From Baaleninema simplex PCC 7105 (lineage in GTDB: Bacteria > Cyanobacteriota > Cyanobacteriia > Cyanobacteriales > Geitlerinemataceae), in the NCBI RefSeq assembly GCF_000332355.1, contig NZ_KB235958.1, positions 774,473 through 829,677 of the forward strand: 55,205 nt of DNA, read 5' to 3'. Position numbers and translations under genes: made by a program. Under the pieces are notes generated by a model. The model was not told the DNA's origin. It saw only the letters and a program-made list of their open reading frames with translations, and did no database searches. Of this stretch, positions 9,867 through 20,544 are shown piece by piece; position 1 is the stretch's first letter, and every line of letters starts with the position of its first letter.

Positions 9867-10430
9867 TCACTCCGTCAGTTCCGTATTGACCTCGTTGAGA
9901 GGCCGCCGCTTCAACTCTAGAGACTCCGATCGCGGTAGCAAATTGAAAATTTCCCGAAATACATCGTCGAGGGTTTCAAACGTCACCTGACCCCGACCTT
10001 GAAAGCGAACCTCTCCGCCATCGTCGAAGACGACAGTTTTGGGAACGAAGCCGTCGAAATAATAACCGGGATCGGAGCGATCGAACTCCGATTTCATCGC
10101 AATACTATCGACGTTCACCGGAACGAAGTTCGCTACGCGACCGTAATAGGCTTGCAGTTGGGAAACTGTGGTAGTAAACCCCTTACAGTCGCTGCTGTCG
10201 TCGAGATACAGCACCAGTAGCGTCGGCCGTCCGGCCGCGAGAGACTGTTTCAAATCCACCTTCGGGGGAACCAAAGACCCGTTTCCGGCGTAGAGGGCGA
10301 AAATATTGCCGTCGTACTTATCGTCGTCGATTTTTGCCCAGGCTGGCGTCACGGCGATCGACCACAGCGCGATCGCCACACAGAAGACAGAGAGCCAGCG
10401 TCGCCAATTCCAGCAAGCACGCATCATCAT
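9867..10430 (-). CDS. Exported thioredoxin-fold-like protein, probable thylakoid photosystem I accumulation factor
   Basis: 187 residues from ATG 10430 (a TTG lies 12 bp upstream). The signal sequence WLSVFCVAIALWSIAVTPAWA ends in an AxA-type cleavage site. The mature protein has a thioredoxin-like layout (PTLLVLYLDDSSDCKGF, NFVPVNVDS, FVPKTVVFDDGGEVRFQGRG), but where CxxC is expected there is only one Cys (SSDCK), so ordinary disulfide exchange is unlikely. The layout matches my memory of a cyanobacterial thylakoid protein family named for its effect on photosystem I accumulation; that name is recollection, not a search result. It stands alone between unrelated genes. Confidence 0.6.
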   Translation of the reverse strand: MMMRACWNWRRWLSVFCVAIALWSIAVTPAWAKIDDDKYDGNIFALYAGNGSLVPPKVDLKQSLAAGRPTLLVLYLDDSSDCKGFTTTVSQLQAYYGRVANFVPVNVDSIAMKSEFDRSDPGYYFDGFVPKTVVFDDGGEVRFQGRGQVTFETLDDVFREIFNLLPRSESLELKRRPLNEVNTELTE

Positions 10431-10676
10431 ATTTGTAGACAAAAGCAGTTTTCCCGTTAAGCTTTGTTAACGATTTCTCTAGAGTATCAGTTCCCTTCGA
10501 CAAACCGATGCCGTTTCCCCTCGTCGGACGCCTGCAAATTCTGCTAAAGTCAAGAAAAGAGACAAGCCATTCGGTGGTGATAGAGGTTCATAGTATCGAT
10601 CGGTTTCCCTATCGGTATTCACAGACCACACTCCGAAAGCTCCATCTCAAGACGAATTGAATTTGGGAAATCGCGA

Positions 10677-10982
10677 ATGTCTATTTACATTGGTAATCTC
10701 GACTACGAGGTTACCCAGGAAGACTTGCAAGAGGTCTTCACCGAATACGGAACGGTAAAACGGGTTCACTTGCCGACCGATCGGGAAACAGGTCGCGTGC
10801 GCGGGTTCGCCTTCGTGGAAATGGAAGACGAAACCGACGAAGAACGAGCGATCGAGGAACTAGATGGAGCGGAGTGGATGGACCGCCGCCTTCGTGTTAA
10901 CAAAGCGAAGCCCCGTCAAGACAAACGCTCTCGGGGTGGCGGCAGACAGTCTTTCGGCCGCAGTCACTCTCGCGATTTCTAA
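10677..10982 (+). CDS. rbp: RRM-type RNA-binding protein
   Basis: 101 residues: a single RNA recognition motif with RNP2 IYIGNL near the start and RNP1 RGFAFVEM at about residues 45-52, then a short basic Gly/Arg/Ser tail (KRSRGGGRQSFGRSHSRDF). This is the cyanobacterial Rbp family with a glycine-rich tail, several members of which are cold-induced. rpsU follows 51 bp downstream; the rbp-rpsU pair is a recurrent cyanobacterial arrangement and suggests co-expression. The leader upstream is long and gene-free (10443-10676), as is common for regulated rbp genes. Confidence 0.93.
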   Translation: MSIYIGNLDYEVTQEDLQEVFTEYGTVKRVHLPTDRETGRVRGFAFVEMEDETDEERAIEELDGAEWMDRRLRVNKAKPRQDKRSRGGGRQSFGRSHSRDF

Positions 10983-11033
10983 ACTCGCCGAACGTGCTAA
11001 ACAACTTGTAAGGATTACGGAGAAGCTTTTGGT

Positions 11034-11231
11034 ATGACCCAAATTATCGTGGGTGAAAACGAAGGAATCGAATCGGCTCTGCGCCGCTTCCGCCGTGGTG
11101 TTTCTAGAGCGGGAATTTTTCTCGATCTCAAGAAAAACCGCCATTTCGAGACGCCACTGGAAAAACGCAAGCGGAAAGCGGAAGCCTTACGGAAACAGCG
11201 TCGTCGTCGGCATCGCCGTCGCTCGAGCTAA
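11034..11231 (+). CDS. rpsU: 30S ribosomal protein S21
   Basis: A 65-residue basic protein ([20 protein letters not shown], then [17 protein letters not shown]), a typical S21. It sits 51 bp after the rbp gene on the same strand and is probably in one transcript with it. A GGAGAAG ribosome site lies 5' of ATG 11034. Confidence 0.95.
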   Translation: MTQIIVGENEGIESALRRFRRGVSRAGIFLDLKKNRHFETPLEKRKRKAEALRKQRRRRHRRRSS

Positions 11232-11305
11232 ACTTCCGCAAGGGGTCGAGAGCTATCGGTAATCGCCAGAGCGCGATCGCCGACCGTTTCTGTTCGATCG
11301 ATCCC

Positions 11306-11445
11306 CGTAGGGTGCGGGTTTTTCAATGCAGAGGGTAGAGTTTAGAGGGTAGAGTGTGGCTCGAGTCGCTCTTATCTTAGACTCTGCCTTAGCTGGAAAA
11401 CCCGCACTTTTTGCAGTCACCAGTCACCAGTCACCAGTCACCAGT
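11306..11445 (+). repeat. Inverted repeat plus heptamer tract downstream of rpsU
   Basis: CGTAGGGTGCGGGTTTTTC (11306-11324) faces GAAAACCCGCAC (11396-11407). The GTAGGGTGC start recalls the REP family, but the stem sequence differs. Immediately after it, 11414-11445 is a tract of four copies of the heptamer CAGTCAC. The interval lies between convergent rpsU and miaA. Confidence 0.6.
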
Positions 11446-11477
11446 GAAGACAGTTGACAGTCGATCGTTTCTCCTCG

Positions 11478-12419
11478 TCACCTCATCTCTGACAGAATTC
11501 GGGTGAGAACGCGATCGCGCAAATCCGGTGCGTCTGCATCGAACCATTCAATTTCGGGATAAGCGTTAAACCAAGTTCGTTGGCGTTTGGCAAACTGACG
11601 GGTGTGTAACGCCGTCAACTCTACAGCTTCTTCTACAGAAATCTCTCCGGCGAGATAACGCTTCATTTCAGCATATCCCAAGGTATTTAACAGCGGTAAG
11701 TCCGAGCCGTAGCGACGAATCAGGGTTTCGACTTCTGCCACAAATCCCATTTCCACCATTTGTCGGGTGCGTTGGTGAATGCGGCGATCGAGCGCTTCGG
11801 GGTCGCAGGCTAAACCGAGATGTAAAATAGGATAGTCTGGCGGATCTTGTCCCTGTTGCTGCGATAGAGGCCGGCCGGTGACGGTATATACCTCTAACGC
11901 CCGTAAGGTGCGCGTGGCGTCGTTGGCGTGGATTTTTGTCGCCGCTGTAGGGTCTACCTGCTGCAACATCTGATAACACTGCGGTTGTCCTAACGCTGCC
12001 AGTTGCGATCGCAACTCGGGATGTGGCGAAACTCGGGGAATCTTCAACCCCTTGGTGACGGATTTGATGTACAGTCCCGTTCCCCCCACTAACAACGGCG
12101 GCGAGTCTGGATTTTTCTGATGTTGTTCGGCGATGAGATACTGTGCTTGTTGCTGGTAGTCTGCGAGAGTGAGCTGTGCGATCGGATTGCAGCAATCGAT
12201 GAGATAATGGGGAACGAGCTGTAACTCCTCTGGTGTGGGTTTCGCCGTGCCGATATCGAACTCTCGATACACCTGACGGGAATCGGCACTGAGAATCACC
12301 GAACCGAGCCGCTGTGCCAATGCGATCGCCAATCCCGATTTTCCAGTTGCCGTCGCCCCACAAATGACAATACATCCTGGCAACGGTTTCGCCTTCACTC
12401 CCTTCACGCCATTTCCCAA
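11478..12419 (-). CDS. miaA: tRNA dimethylallyltransferase
   Basis: Adds a dimethylallyl group to A37 of tRNAs that read UNN codons. It has the P-loop ICGATATGKSGLAIALAQ, the DSRQVYREFDIGTAKP motif, LIDCCNP, LVGGTGLYIKS and the C-terminal TRQFAKRQRTWFN. About 310 residues, the family length. There is no in-frame ATG near the N terminus: TTG 12419, GTG 12407 and GTG 12398 are all possible starts, and GTG 12398, with GAAGGGA close upstream, would give the usual spacing to the P-loop. gyrB is divergent upstream. Confidence 0.95.
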   Translation of the reverse strand: MGNGVKGVKAKPLPGCIVICGATATGKSGLAIALAQRLGSVILSADSRQVYREFDIGTAKPTPEELQLVPHYLIDCCNPIAQLTLADYQQQAQYLIAEQHQKNPDSPPLLVGGTGLYIKSVTKGLKIPRVSPHPELRSQLAALGQPQCYQMLQQVDPTAATKIHANDATRTLRALEVYTVTGRPLSQQQGQDPPDYPILHLGLACDPEALDRRIHQRTRQMVEMGFVAEVETLIRRYGSDLPLLNTLGYAEMKRYLAGEISVEEAVELTALHTRQFAKRQRTWFNAYPEIEWFDADAPDLRDRVLTRILSEMR

Positions 12420-12555
12420 AGCACTAACTCATTAATTTTAATACATCCACCCCCCACTCAAATTACGCTCCATCTGCCCCTAAAATCGCGCGTAACCATT
12501 TTGTGTTAGAATTTTTATGATTTTTGTCGTCCGTCAAAAAATCTGGCGGGTTTAA

Positions 12556-14520
<1,965 letters not shown>

Positions 14521-14657
14521 TCTGTCGAGGAGCGAGACGAAAGTGATGCAGACCTAGAGATTTGAAAATTCTCTGGGTCTATAGAGCTAAATCAGGATCG
14601 CAATTCATCTCTCCGATCTGCCGATTGGAGAGGAAGCCACTCAATCCGAGGTATGAC

Positions 14658-14778
14658 GGCTCTTCGGAGTTTAGGGTGACAGAAAAACTAACTTCACGAG
14701 ATTTCAAGGGTTTTGGCTCTCGAATCTTCAATTTTTTGTATCATGCTATACATTTATAACCACAAACTCCGAAGACCC
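14658..14778. mobile_element. 121-bp MITE with ISL3-like ends
   Basis: Left terminus GGCTCTTCGGAGTTT (14658-14672) and right terminus AAACTCCGAAGACCC (14764-14778) are inverses with one mismatch. A perfect 8-bp direct repeat GGTATGAC flanks the element (14650-14657 and 14779-14786). An 8-bp duplication with GGCTCTTC-type ends fits the ISL3 family. There is no coding capacity. It lies between gyrB and the convergent pentapeptide gene, a few bases from the latter's stop. Confidence 0.8.
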
Positions 14779-14790
14779 GGTATGACTATT

Positions 14791-16731
14791 TTAGCTCTTA
14801 GTTTTCTGCCAATCTGTTATCATCTCGATCACAAAGGTAGCAGCAGGATGGTTAAGCGTTTTCTCTAGGGCTTTCGTTCCCCCAGCTCGCAAGGCACTGA
14901 GAATTCGATCGGCTAGAGACTTATCATTCTCAATCTGCTTCATAACCGCTTGTGCTGCATCCCATTTTCCACTTGCGGTGTCAGTAGCATAAGTCTCGTC
15001 GAGTTGTTCGAGGAGCTGTTGGATTTCGGCAGCCGCTTCTGCGAGGGATTGCTGTCCGGCTTGGTTGAGGACACCGGCAACCTTTGCCTCGCCTTCGATC
15101 TTGCTTCCACTCATGTGACCGATGCCGACTTGGTTTTGGTTGTACGTATCTCCACTTGTCATAGCTGTTGCTTGTAATTGAATTGGTCTACTTGCTTGTA
15201 ACTTAGCAATTTCGTTTAGGTTGGCATTTTGCCGTCGGTAAATTTCAATTTCGCCATCTTTGGCGTTTAGCTTCTCCCGATACCATCTTTCCTGGGATTC
15301 AAGCGCAAGTTGGTATTTTTGATATGCGTGTTTTTCAAGTTGTGCTTTATCGGCTGTAGAGGGAACCGCCACTCGAACAATAAGAACACCACTAGGCTTG
15401 CTTTCAATAGCTTGGATGGAGAGTTCGTCAGTTTGAATCTCTTGGCGGAGCTGCTCGAACGCTTTGAGGAACGCAGACCAGTCGATACCGTCCATGAAAA
15501 CCAAGTCCATGGTTTCAGTGACGACCTGAAATAGTTTTGTAAATTCACCGGGAGCAAAGCTTTTTTCAGGGTGATGAGGTCGCCGGTCTTGAAAGTTTCT
15601 TTTTGCGTCAGTTTTTAGATAAATGTATTGGCAGTTAACGTTATTAAGATTGGTTTGACTGTTAACATTCCAATTTTCTAAGCAGGCTCCTGTAAGTGTA
15701 GCAGTTTCAAGGTTTGCTCTAATTACATTAGCCATGATGAGGTTGGCTCCTGTGAGATCGGCTCCCACCAGGTTAGCCCCCACCAGGTTAGCTCCTGTGA
15801 GATCGGCTCCCACCAGGTTAGCCCCCACCAGGTTAGCTCCCGTGAGGTCAACTCCTACGAGATCTGCTCCTACAAGGTTAGCTGCCTCAAGGTTAGCTTC
15901 TGAAAGATCGGCTTTCCAAAAATAAGCTCTCTTAAGGTTGGCGGCTGAGAGCTTAGCTTGCAGAAGCTCAGCTCCCGCAAGGATAGCGTCCATGAGATTG
16001 ACTTCTCGCAGATTTGCTCTCGAGAGATCGGCGTCCATGAGATTGACTTCTCGCAGATTTGCTCCTCGGAGATTGGCTTCCAAGAGTTCAATGTTGCGAA
16101 GGTAGGCTTGCGTGAGATTAGCTCCCTGAAGGTTGGCAGATAATAGTTTAGCTTGGATGAGATCGGCTTTCTCAAGGTTAGCTTGTGTCAGGTTGACTTC
16201 CTCAAGGTTAGCTTCTGAGAGGTTAGCTTCTGAGAGGTCGGCTCCTGAGAGGTTCGCTCCTGCTAGGTCAGCTCCTCGGAGATCGGCTCCCACAAGACTA
16301 ATACCTGAGAGGTTCGCTCCCCAGAGATTCGCTCTAGAGAGGTTTGCTCCTGAGAGGTTCGCTCCCGTGAAGTTGATTTCCGAAAGGTCGGTTCCTGAAA
16401 GGGTAGCTCCTGAGAAGTCGGTGTCTTCAAAGTATGCTCCCCGAAGGTAGATTCCTTCGAGGTAGGTTCTCTCGAGGGTAGCTTTCCGGAGATCTGCTTC
16501 CCGAAAATCAGCCTCTAAGAGATTTGCTTCCATGAAGCTGACTCCTGCAAGGTTAGCTCTTTTAAAGTTAGCTCTCGAGAGATTGACTCCCTCAAAACTA
16601 GCTCCCTCAAGGTTGGCTCCAGATAGATCGACTTCCTGCAGATCTGGGCTGTCACCCATATTTTCCTTTCTCCATCTGTTCCAAGCCTCAACTCCTTGTG
16701 TGAGTATGGCGAGGTAATTCGTATTTTCCAT
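14791..16731 (-). CDS. Large pentapeptide-repeat protein with C-terminal helical region
   Basis: 646 residues from ATG 16731 (a GTG seven codons upstream is less likely). After a short leader (NYLAILTQGVEAWNRWRKEN), a quadrilateral pentapeptide beta-helix runs from about residue 30 to 375 with the A(D/N)LxG pattern, roughly 65-70 pentads. The tail of ~270 residues has an unidentified alpha/beta part (FQVVTETMDLVFMDGIDWSA), a coiled-coil-like stretch (KYQLALESQERWYREKLNAK) and a conserved-looking motif around NQNQVGIGHMSGSKIEGEA before a final helical bundle. No signal peptide. Pentapeptide proteins vary widely in role (gyrase mimicry, scaffolding); the gyrB neighbour is not evidence for gyrase protection, because a MITE and a convergent arrangement separate them. 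Confidence 0.85.
   Translation of the reverse strand: MENTNYLAILTQGVEAWNRWRKENMGDSPDLQEVDLSGANLEGASFEGVNLSRANFKRANLAGVSFMEANLLEADFREADLRKATLERTYLEGIYLRGAYFEDTDFSGATLSGTDLSEINFTGANLSGANLSRANLWGANLSGISLVGADLRGADLAGANLSGADLSEANLSEANLEEVNLTQANLEKADLIQAKLLSANLQGANLTQAYLRNIELLEANLRGANLREVNLMDADLSRANLREVNLMDAILAGAELLQAKLSAANLKRAYFWKADLSEANLEAANLVGADLVGVDLTGANLVGANLVGADLTGANLVGANLVGADLTGANLIMANVIRANLETATLTGACLENWNVNSQTNLNNVNCQYIYLKTDAKRNFQDRRPHHPEKSFAPGEFTKLFQVVTETMDLVFMDGIDWSAFLKAFEQLRQEIQTDELSIQAIESKPSGVLIVRVAVPSTADKAQLEKHAYQKYQLALESQERWYREKLNAKDGEIEIYRRQNANLNEIAKLQASRPIQLQATAMTSGDTYNQNQVGIGHMSGSKIEGEAKVAGVLNQAGQQSLAEAAAEIQQLLEQLDETYATDTASGKWDAAQAVMKQIENDKSLADRILSALRAGGTKALEKTLNHPAATFVIEMITDWQKTKS
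15746..15835 (-). repeat. Perfect 45-bp tandem duplication inside the pentapeptide gene
   Basis: Bases 15746-15790 and 15791-15835 are identical; each encodes three pentads. A further diverged half-unit follows. A second near-exact duplication of ~34 bp lies at about 15987-16020 and 16032-16065. These show recent growth of the beta-helix by whole-pentad duplication. Confidence 0.85.
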
Positions 16732-16793
16732 CTGGGATATATTTCTATCCACTAGCGTCGTGGAAATATTGTAACTAACTGGCAGCGCAATGG

Positions 16794-19103
16794 TTACAAT
16801 GCCACTACGTCTCGAACGATCGAAATAGAAGCTTTGGCGAAGTAACTGCGGCGAAACTGTTCTTCATGGATGGCGTCTAAAAATCGGTCGATCGCCTTGC
16901 TGTTGCGTGGAATGTCTTCGAGAGGTTTCGGTTGCCAAATGGCAACGGTATTGCCACGGGCGATCGCTCGAAATCCTATCTGGTTCAGCATTAAAAATCC
17001 TAACGCCAAGGTGCGATCGCTCAATCCCAACTTATCGCGAATTTTAGCCGTCTCTACCCATTTCTGAGTCCGATTTAAATATTTCGCAATTCCTACCAAC
17101 TGCATAAAAATCTCCTCCGGTAAAACGGCTTCCGGCTCCGAATAAGCGAGGGCAAATTCTCCCGTCGATCCCACCTCTTGGCGAACTTTGTGAAACCAGC
17201 GTTCGAGCTGTTCCCAACTACTCGGACAGGTTTCCAATAACGGCGGGTGAGGCTGGGGAATTTCTGCTTTAACGCGCCAGTCGAGAAGGCGAAATTCCGG
17301 TGTTCCCACGATTTCCGCCGCCTGTCTTTCTAAGGCAGATCGCACGTCGATTAACCGAACTTCATAGCGTTTTTCGTAGGCGTTAAAGTCCAGTTCTACC
17401 ACCGCATCGCAGCGTCCTTTTGGAACTTCGTTTTGATAATGTCCCCACCAAACACCGGGAAATCCAGTTTCTGCGGTTTCGTCCCAAATTTTAAAAAAGG
17501 TGCGAATGTACTTGACCGTTTTTCCCGTACTATCGCGCAGGTTTTTATTCCAAACGTCCTCGAACCAACAATCGCGGACTAACAACTGAGGGACGGGATT
17601 TCCCATCCCGCAGGGTTCGAGATATTTCAACTCTTTAAATAACTCTCGTCCCAACTCCGCCACCGTCACCGTCAGATCGATTCGCTGTTGAGACGCCACC
17701 CCACCCGTTCGTCCCAACTGTTGCGCCAGTTCTCGGTTGATGGCTTCGGCGAACAAGTCCAGGTTCGACACCGGAAGACTCAACCCCGCCGCGAAGGGAT
17801 GGCCGCCGAAACGATGTAGGAGACGGTCTTGAGATTTGACGAGGCGGTAGAGGTCGATGCGATCGACCGATCGCGCCGAACCCCTAGCCATCGGCGGCTC
17901 TCCCGTGGTTTCGGTACGGAGTAAAATCGTAGGACGACCGTAATCCTGGGCGATTTGACCGGCCACCAATCCCAACACCCCCACCTCCCACTGGGGATCG
18001 CTCAACACGATAACGCTGGTGGTCGATAAGTCTAATTGCGCGAGTTTGGCTCTGACGCTGTCGTTGACTCGTCGTTGCAGTTCCTGGCGTCGCGTGTTGG
18101 CCAGTTCTGCATCTTGCGCGAATTTTTGACAGCGTCTGACGTCGCGACTGGTGAGTAACTCGATGCAAAAGCTGGCGTCCCCGTGAATGCGGCTGACGGC
18201 GTTGATGCGCGGTCCGATCCCGAAAGATACGTCGCTGGGGCGATCGCCACTGCGCTTACAGCGTTTTAGCAGTTCCGCCACGCCGGGACGGGTGGGATGG
18301 GTTAGCTGCTGTTGGAGCTTCTCGAGACCCACTTGCGCTAAATAGCGACAGTCGCCGCTGAGTTCGACCAAATCCGCAATTAAACCGATCGCCACTAAAT
18401 CGAGTAAGTCTTCGAGAGGCTGTTGGGGAATGTCGGGAAGGGTTTGATAGAGAGCTTCGACGAGTTTATAGGCCACCGCCACCCCCGACAGGTGATAGAG
18501 CGGATGGGTTTCGGGAAGGTTGCGAGGATTGACGATCGCCTCGACCGGCGGCCGGTGTTCGGGGAGGGTATGGTGGTCGGTGACGATAACGTCGATCCCC
18601 AACTCGGCGGCGAACTGAATTTCTTCGAGGTTCGTGCTTCCCGTGTCGCAGGTGACGATGAGATCGACTTTTTCATCGGCCAGGCGTTGGATACCCCGTC
18701 GGTTTAAGCCGTGGGAGTCAGTGAACCGGTTGGGGACGAAATAGGACAGTTGCCGATCGCGATCGAAAAACTGCCCTAGACCTTCCCACAGTACCGACGT
18801 TGCGGTCACGCCATCGGCGTCGAAATCGCCCCAAATCGCCACCCGTTCGTTGCGCGATCGCGCCTCCCTCAAACGACGGACGGCTCGCCGGATTTCTGTA
18901 GCAAACTCAAAGGGGTCAGTACTTCGGTACTGCTTGGGGTCGAGGAATCCCGGTAACGCTTCGGGGTCTCGGACGGATCGATTCCAAAGTAGAACTGCCA
19001 AGCGTTCGCACCGACCAACGGTATACTTTTGAAGCGATCGAACAAACTCCGGTGGTGGAGCTTCGTTTGGGATGCGATGCCAAATTTTTGGGGGGGCTGA
19101 CAT
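16794..19103 (-). CDS. recJ: Single-stranded-DNA-specific exonuclease RecJ
   Basis: A 5'-3' exonuclease in RecF-type recombination and mismatch repair. The DHH phosphoesterase domain shows AIWGDFDADGVTATSVLWEG, VTCDTGS and VIVTDHHTLPE (DHH motif). The DHHA1 part shows GLVAGQIAQDYGRPTILL and the HRFGGHPFAAGLSLP motif. At 769 residues it has the cyanobacterial RecJ size, with an extra C-terminal region of ~170 residues (winged-helix-like, KYLNRTQKWVETAKIRDKLG). The ATG at 19103 opens MSAPPKIWHRIP. Confidence 0.95.
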   Translation of the reverse strand: MSAPPKIWHRIPNEAPPPEFVRSLQKYTVGRCERLAVLLWNRSVRDPEALPGFLDPKQYRSTDPFEFATEIRRAVRRLREARSRNERVAIWGDFDADGVTATSVLWEGLGQFFDRDRQLSYFVPNRFTDSHGLNRRGIQRLADEKVDLIVTCDTGSTNLEEIQFAAELGIDVIVTDHHTLPEHRPPVEAIVNPRNLPETHPLYHLSGVAVAYKLVEALYQTLPDIPQQPLEDLLDLVAIGLIADLVELSGDCRYLAQVGLEKLQQQLTHPTRPGVAELLKRCKRSGDRPSDVSFGIGPRINAVSRIHGDASFCIELLTSRDVRRCQKFAQDAELANTRRQELQRRVNDSVRAKLAQLDLSTTSVIVLSDPQWEVGVLGLVAGQIAQDYGRPTILLRTETTGEPPMARGSARSVDRIDLYRLVKSQDRLLHRFGGHPFAAGLSLPVSNLDLFAEAINRELAQQLGRTGGVASQQRIDLTVTVAELGRELFKELKYLEPCGMGNPVPQLLVRDCWFEDVWNKNLRDSTGKTVKYIRTFFKIWDETAETGFPGVWWGHYQNEVPKGRCDAVVELDFNAYEKRYEVRLIDVRSALERQAAEIVGTPEFRLLDWRVKAEIPQPHPPLLETCPSSWEQLERWFHKVRQEVGSTGEFALAYSEPEAVLPEEIFMQLVGIAKYLNRTQKWVETAKIRDKLGLSDRTLALGFLMLNQIGFRAIARGNTVAIWQPKPLEDIPRNSKAIDRFLDAIHEEQFRRSYFAKASISIVRDVVAL

Positions 19104-19162
19104 GGCATGATTATATCACTTCCCCCGCGTCGTCCACTTCCTCTCATGAGCCTTGTTTTAAT

Positions 19163-19615
19163 CTAAGTTTCCAACTCTATTGAATACGAGTCGCGAACTT
19201 CTAGCGATGTCGGTTGTGACGCGATTGTCGGTGGGGAAGATCGCTCGGTTGGGAGTTGGGAGATATCGGCCGCTGGTGTCAATGGTGAAGGGTTCGGCCG
19301 AGACTCGGAGGTTTTGTCTGGCGATTTACCTTGGCGAATCTCGAAACTGTTTTCGAGGTGGGCGACTTGCAATAGCGATCGCACGGATTCTGAGATATCT
19401 CGCAATACGAGCTTGCAATTGGCTTTACTCGCACAACGACGCAAGGCCACTAAAGCGGTCAAGCCGTTGCGATCGATCGACCGGACGTCAGAGAGATCCA
19501 CGATCCAAGTCGTTTGGTTTTTCGGACTCGACGCTACGAGAGATTGGAGCTTTCGGCGGAGTTTTGCCGCGCCTCGAGCGTCTAGCTTACCGTGAGGTCG
19601 AAGTACAATCGCCAT
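19163..19615 (-). CDS. STAS-domain protein (anti-sigma-factor-antagonist-like)
   Basis: 150 residues: a STAS domain in residues 1-95 (VLRPHGKLDARGAAKLRRKL, TTWIVDLSDVRSIDRNGLTA, CKLVLRDISESVRSLLQVA) and a disordered Pro/Ser/Thr tail. In phosphorylatable STAS proteins the loop reads D-S-S-G; here it is D48-R-N50-G, so the serine switch is missing and the protein should not be controlled by a SpoIIAB-type kinase at that site. It may be a constitutive binding module. It lies 59 bp upstream of recJ on the same strand and may be co-transcribed with it. Confidence 0.8.
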   Translation of the reverse strand: MAIVLRPHGKLDARGAAKLRRKLQSLVASSPKNQTTWIVDLSDVRSIDRNGLTALVALRRCASKANCKLVLRDISESVRSLLQVAHLENSFEIRQGKSPDKTSESRPNPSPLTPAADISQLPTERSSPPTIASQPTSLEVRDSYSIELET

Positions 19616-19974
19616 CGCCGCTTTCGGTGTTCCTGTATATGCCGAACGATCTTACTATTTCAGGTTTCGCGCTGAAGCTCAGTAATTGAAATCCAACGTC
19701 GGCGCGATCGTGCAGAGTTGCTTGACGTGATGCTCGACGGACGCCACCTGCGATCGCGATCGCTCGCTGTCACCTCAACAGGCTCCGATCGCAGCAGACG
19801 AACTGGCTGGGCTACCTCCAAACCCGGATCGTGCTGTTTTTTGCGAACTCAACCCGTGTTTTGGGGAGGAAGTACTCCGATCCTATCCTGAAACTCGGAC
19901 GGACTCGGTTTAGCTCACGCAAACTTTGAACGGTTTTTACAAACTCTTTAAAAAACAAGACCGAAAAACCGGAT
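19616..19974. other. Intergenic stretch, no gene seen
   Basis: About 360 bp between the STAS gene start and the DUF3611 gene stop. It contains several GCGATCGC-type octamers but no convincing frame, hairpin or repeat. It must hold the promoter of the STAS gene. Confidence 0.5.
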
Positions 19975-20544
19975 TTAAGATCGCGTCGATCGAGATGGCG
20001 ATCGCGACGATAGGGAATACAGCAACCATCCTCCGACGATAATTCCCACTAATTCGGCGGCTACGATGTTGATACTCGCCTGCAATCCCACAATTTCTAA
20101 GGGGGCGATCCCCGCACCTTGACTGAACACGGCCGATCCTTGCCCCGGCGTCGAGATCGTCGAACCCCCTTGGGGGACGGACAACACCCGAAACAGCAGC
20201 CGTCCGACTTGTCCCAAGTTCACCAGAACGCCGCATACTGCTCCAATGACGTTCGCCACGATGCCGATCCAAACGCACCGCACGACTTCAGGTTTGGGGG
20301 GACACCGTTCGGGATCGTCAAGTTTTTCTGCCATTTGAATGTATCGATAACACCAGTAAATGGTAAATATCAAAACGAGCAAACACGCGTACGATAAGAC
20401 AATTCCGATAAAGTTACTGCGTCCGGCACTGCTGCGAAAGAGTAATACGAATACTAAAATCAGAATGGGAATAATGCCGAGAATAGTTTGCAAGCATAAC
20501 CCTAACCATCCTCCACGTCGAAAGGCGATCGCGATTTTATTCAT
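19975..20544 (-). CDS. DUF3611 (Tic21-like) membrane protein
   Basis: 189 residues with about four membrane segments (GLCLQTILGIIPILILVFVL, IGIVLSYACLLVLIFTIYWC, IGIVANVIGAVCGVLVNLGQ, IVAAELVGIIVGGWLLYSLS). The leader FRRGGWLGLCLQT and the segment ICWCYRY-like YWCYRYIQMAEKL fit the DUF3611 family, which is related to chloroplast Tic21/PIC1, linked to protein import or iron transport. The precise role in cyanobacteria is unsettled. ATG 20544 is the clear start. Confidence 0.78.
   Translation of the reverse strand: MNKIAIAFRRGGWLGLCLQTILGIIPILILVFVLLFRSSAGRSNFIGIVLSYACLLVLIFTIYWCYRYIQMAEKLDDPERCPPKPEVVRCVWIGIVANVIGAVCGVLVNLGQVGRLLFRVLSVPQGGSTISTPGQGSAVFSQGAGIAPLEIVGLQASINIVAAELVGIIVGGWLLYSLSSRSPSRSTRS

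Noticed and set aside
14562-14759. A 65-codon frame after gyrB
   Set aside because: It lies across the MITE boundary at 14658 and has no homolog-like features.
14791-16731. Gyrase-protecting quinolone-resistance-like pentapeptide protein because of the gyrB neighbour
   Set aside because: The protein is three times longer than Qnr/MfpA, has a large extra C-terminal region, and is convergent to gyrB with a MITE between them.
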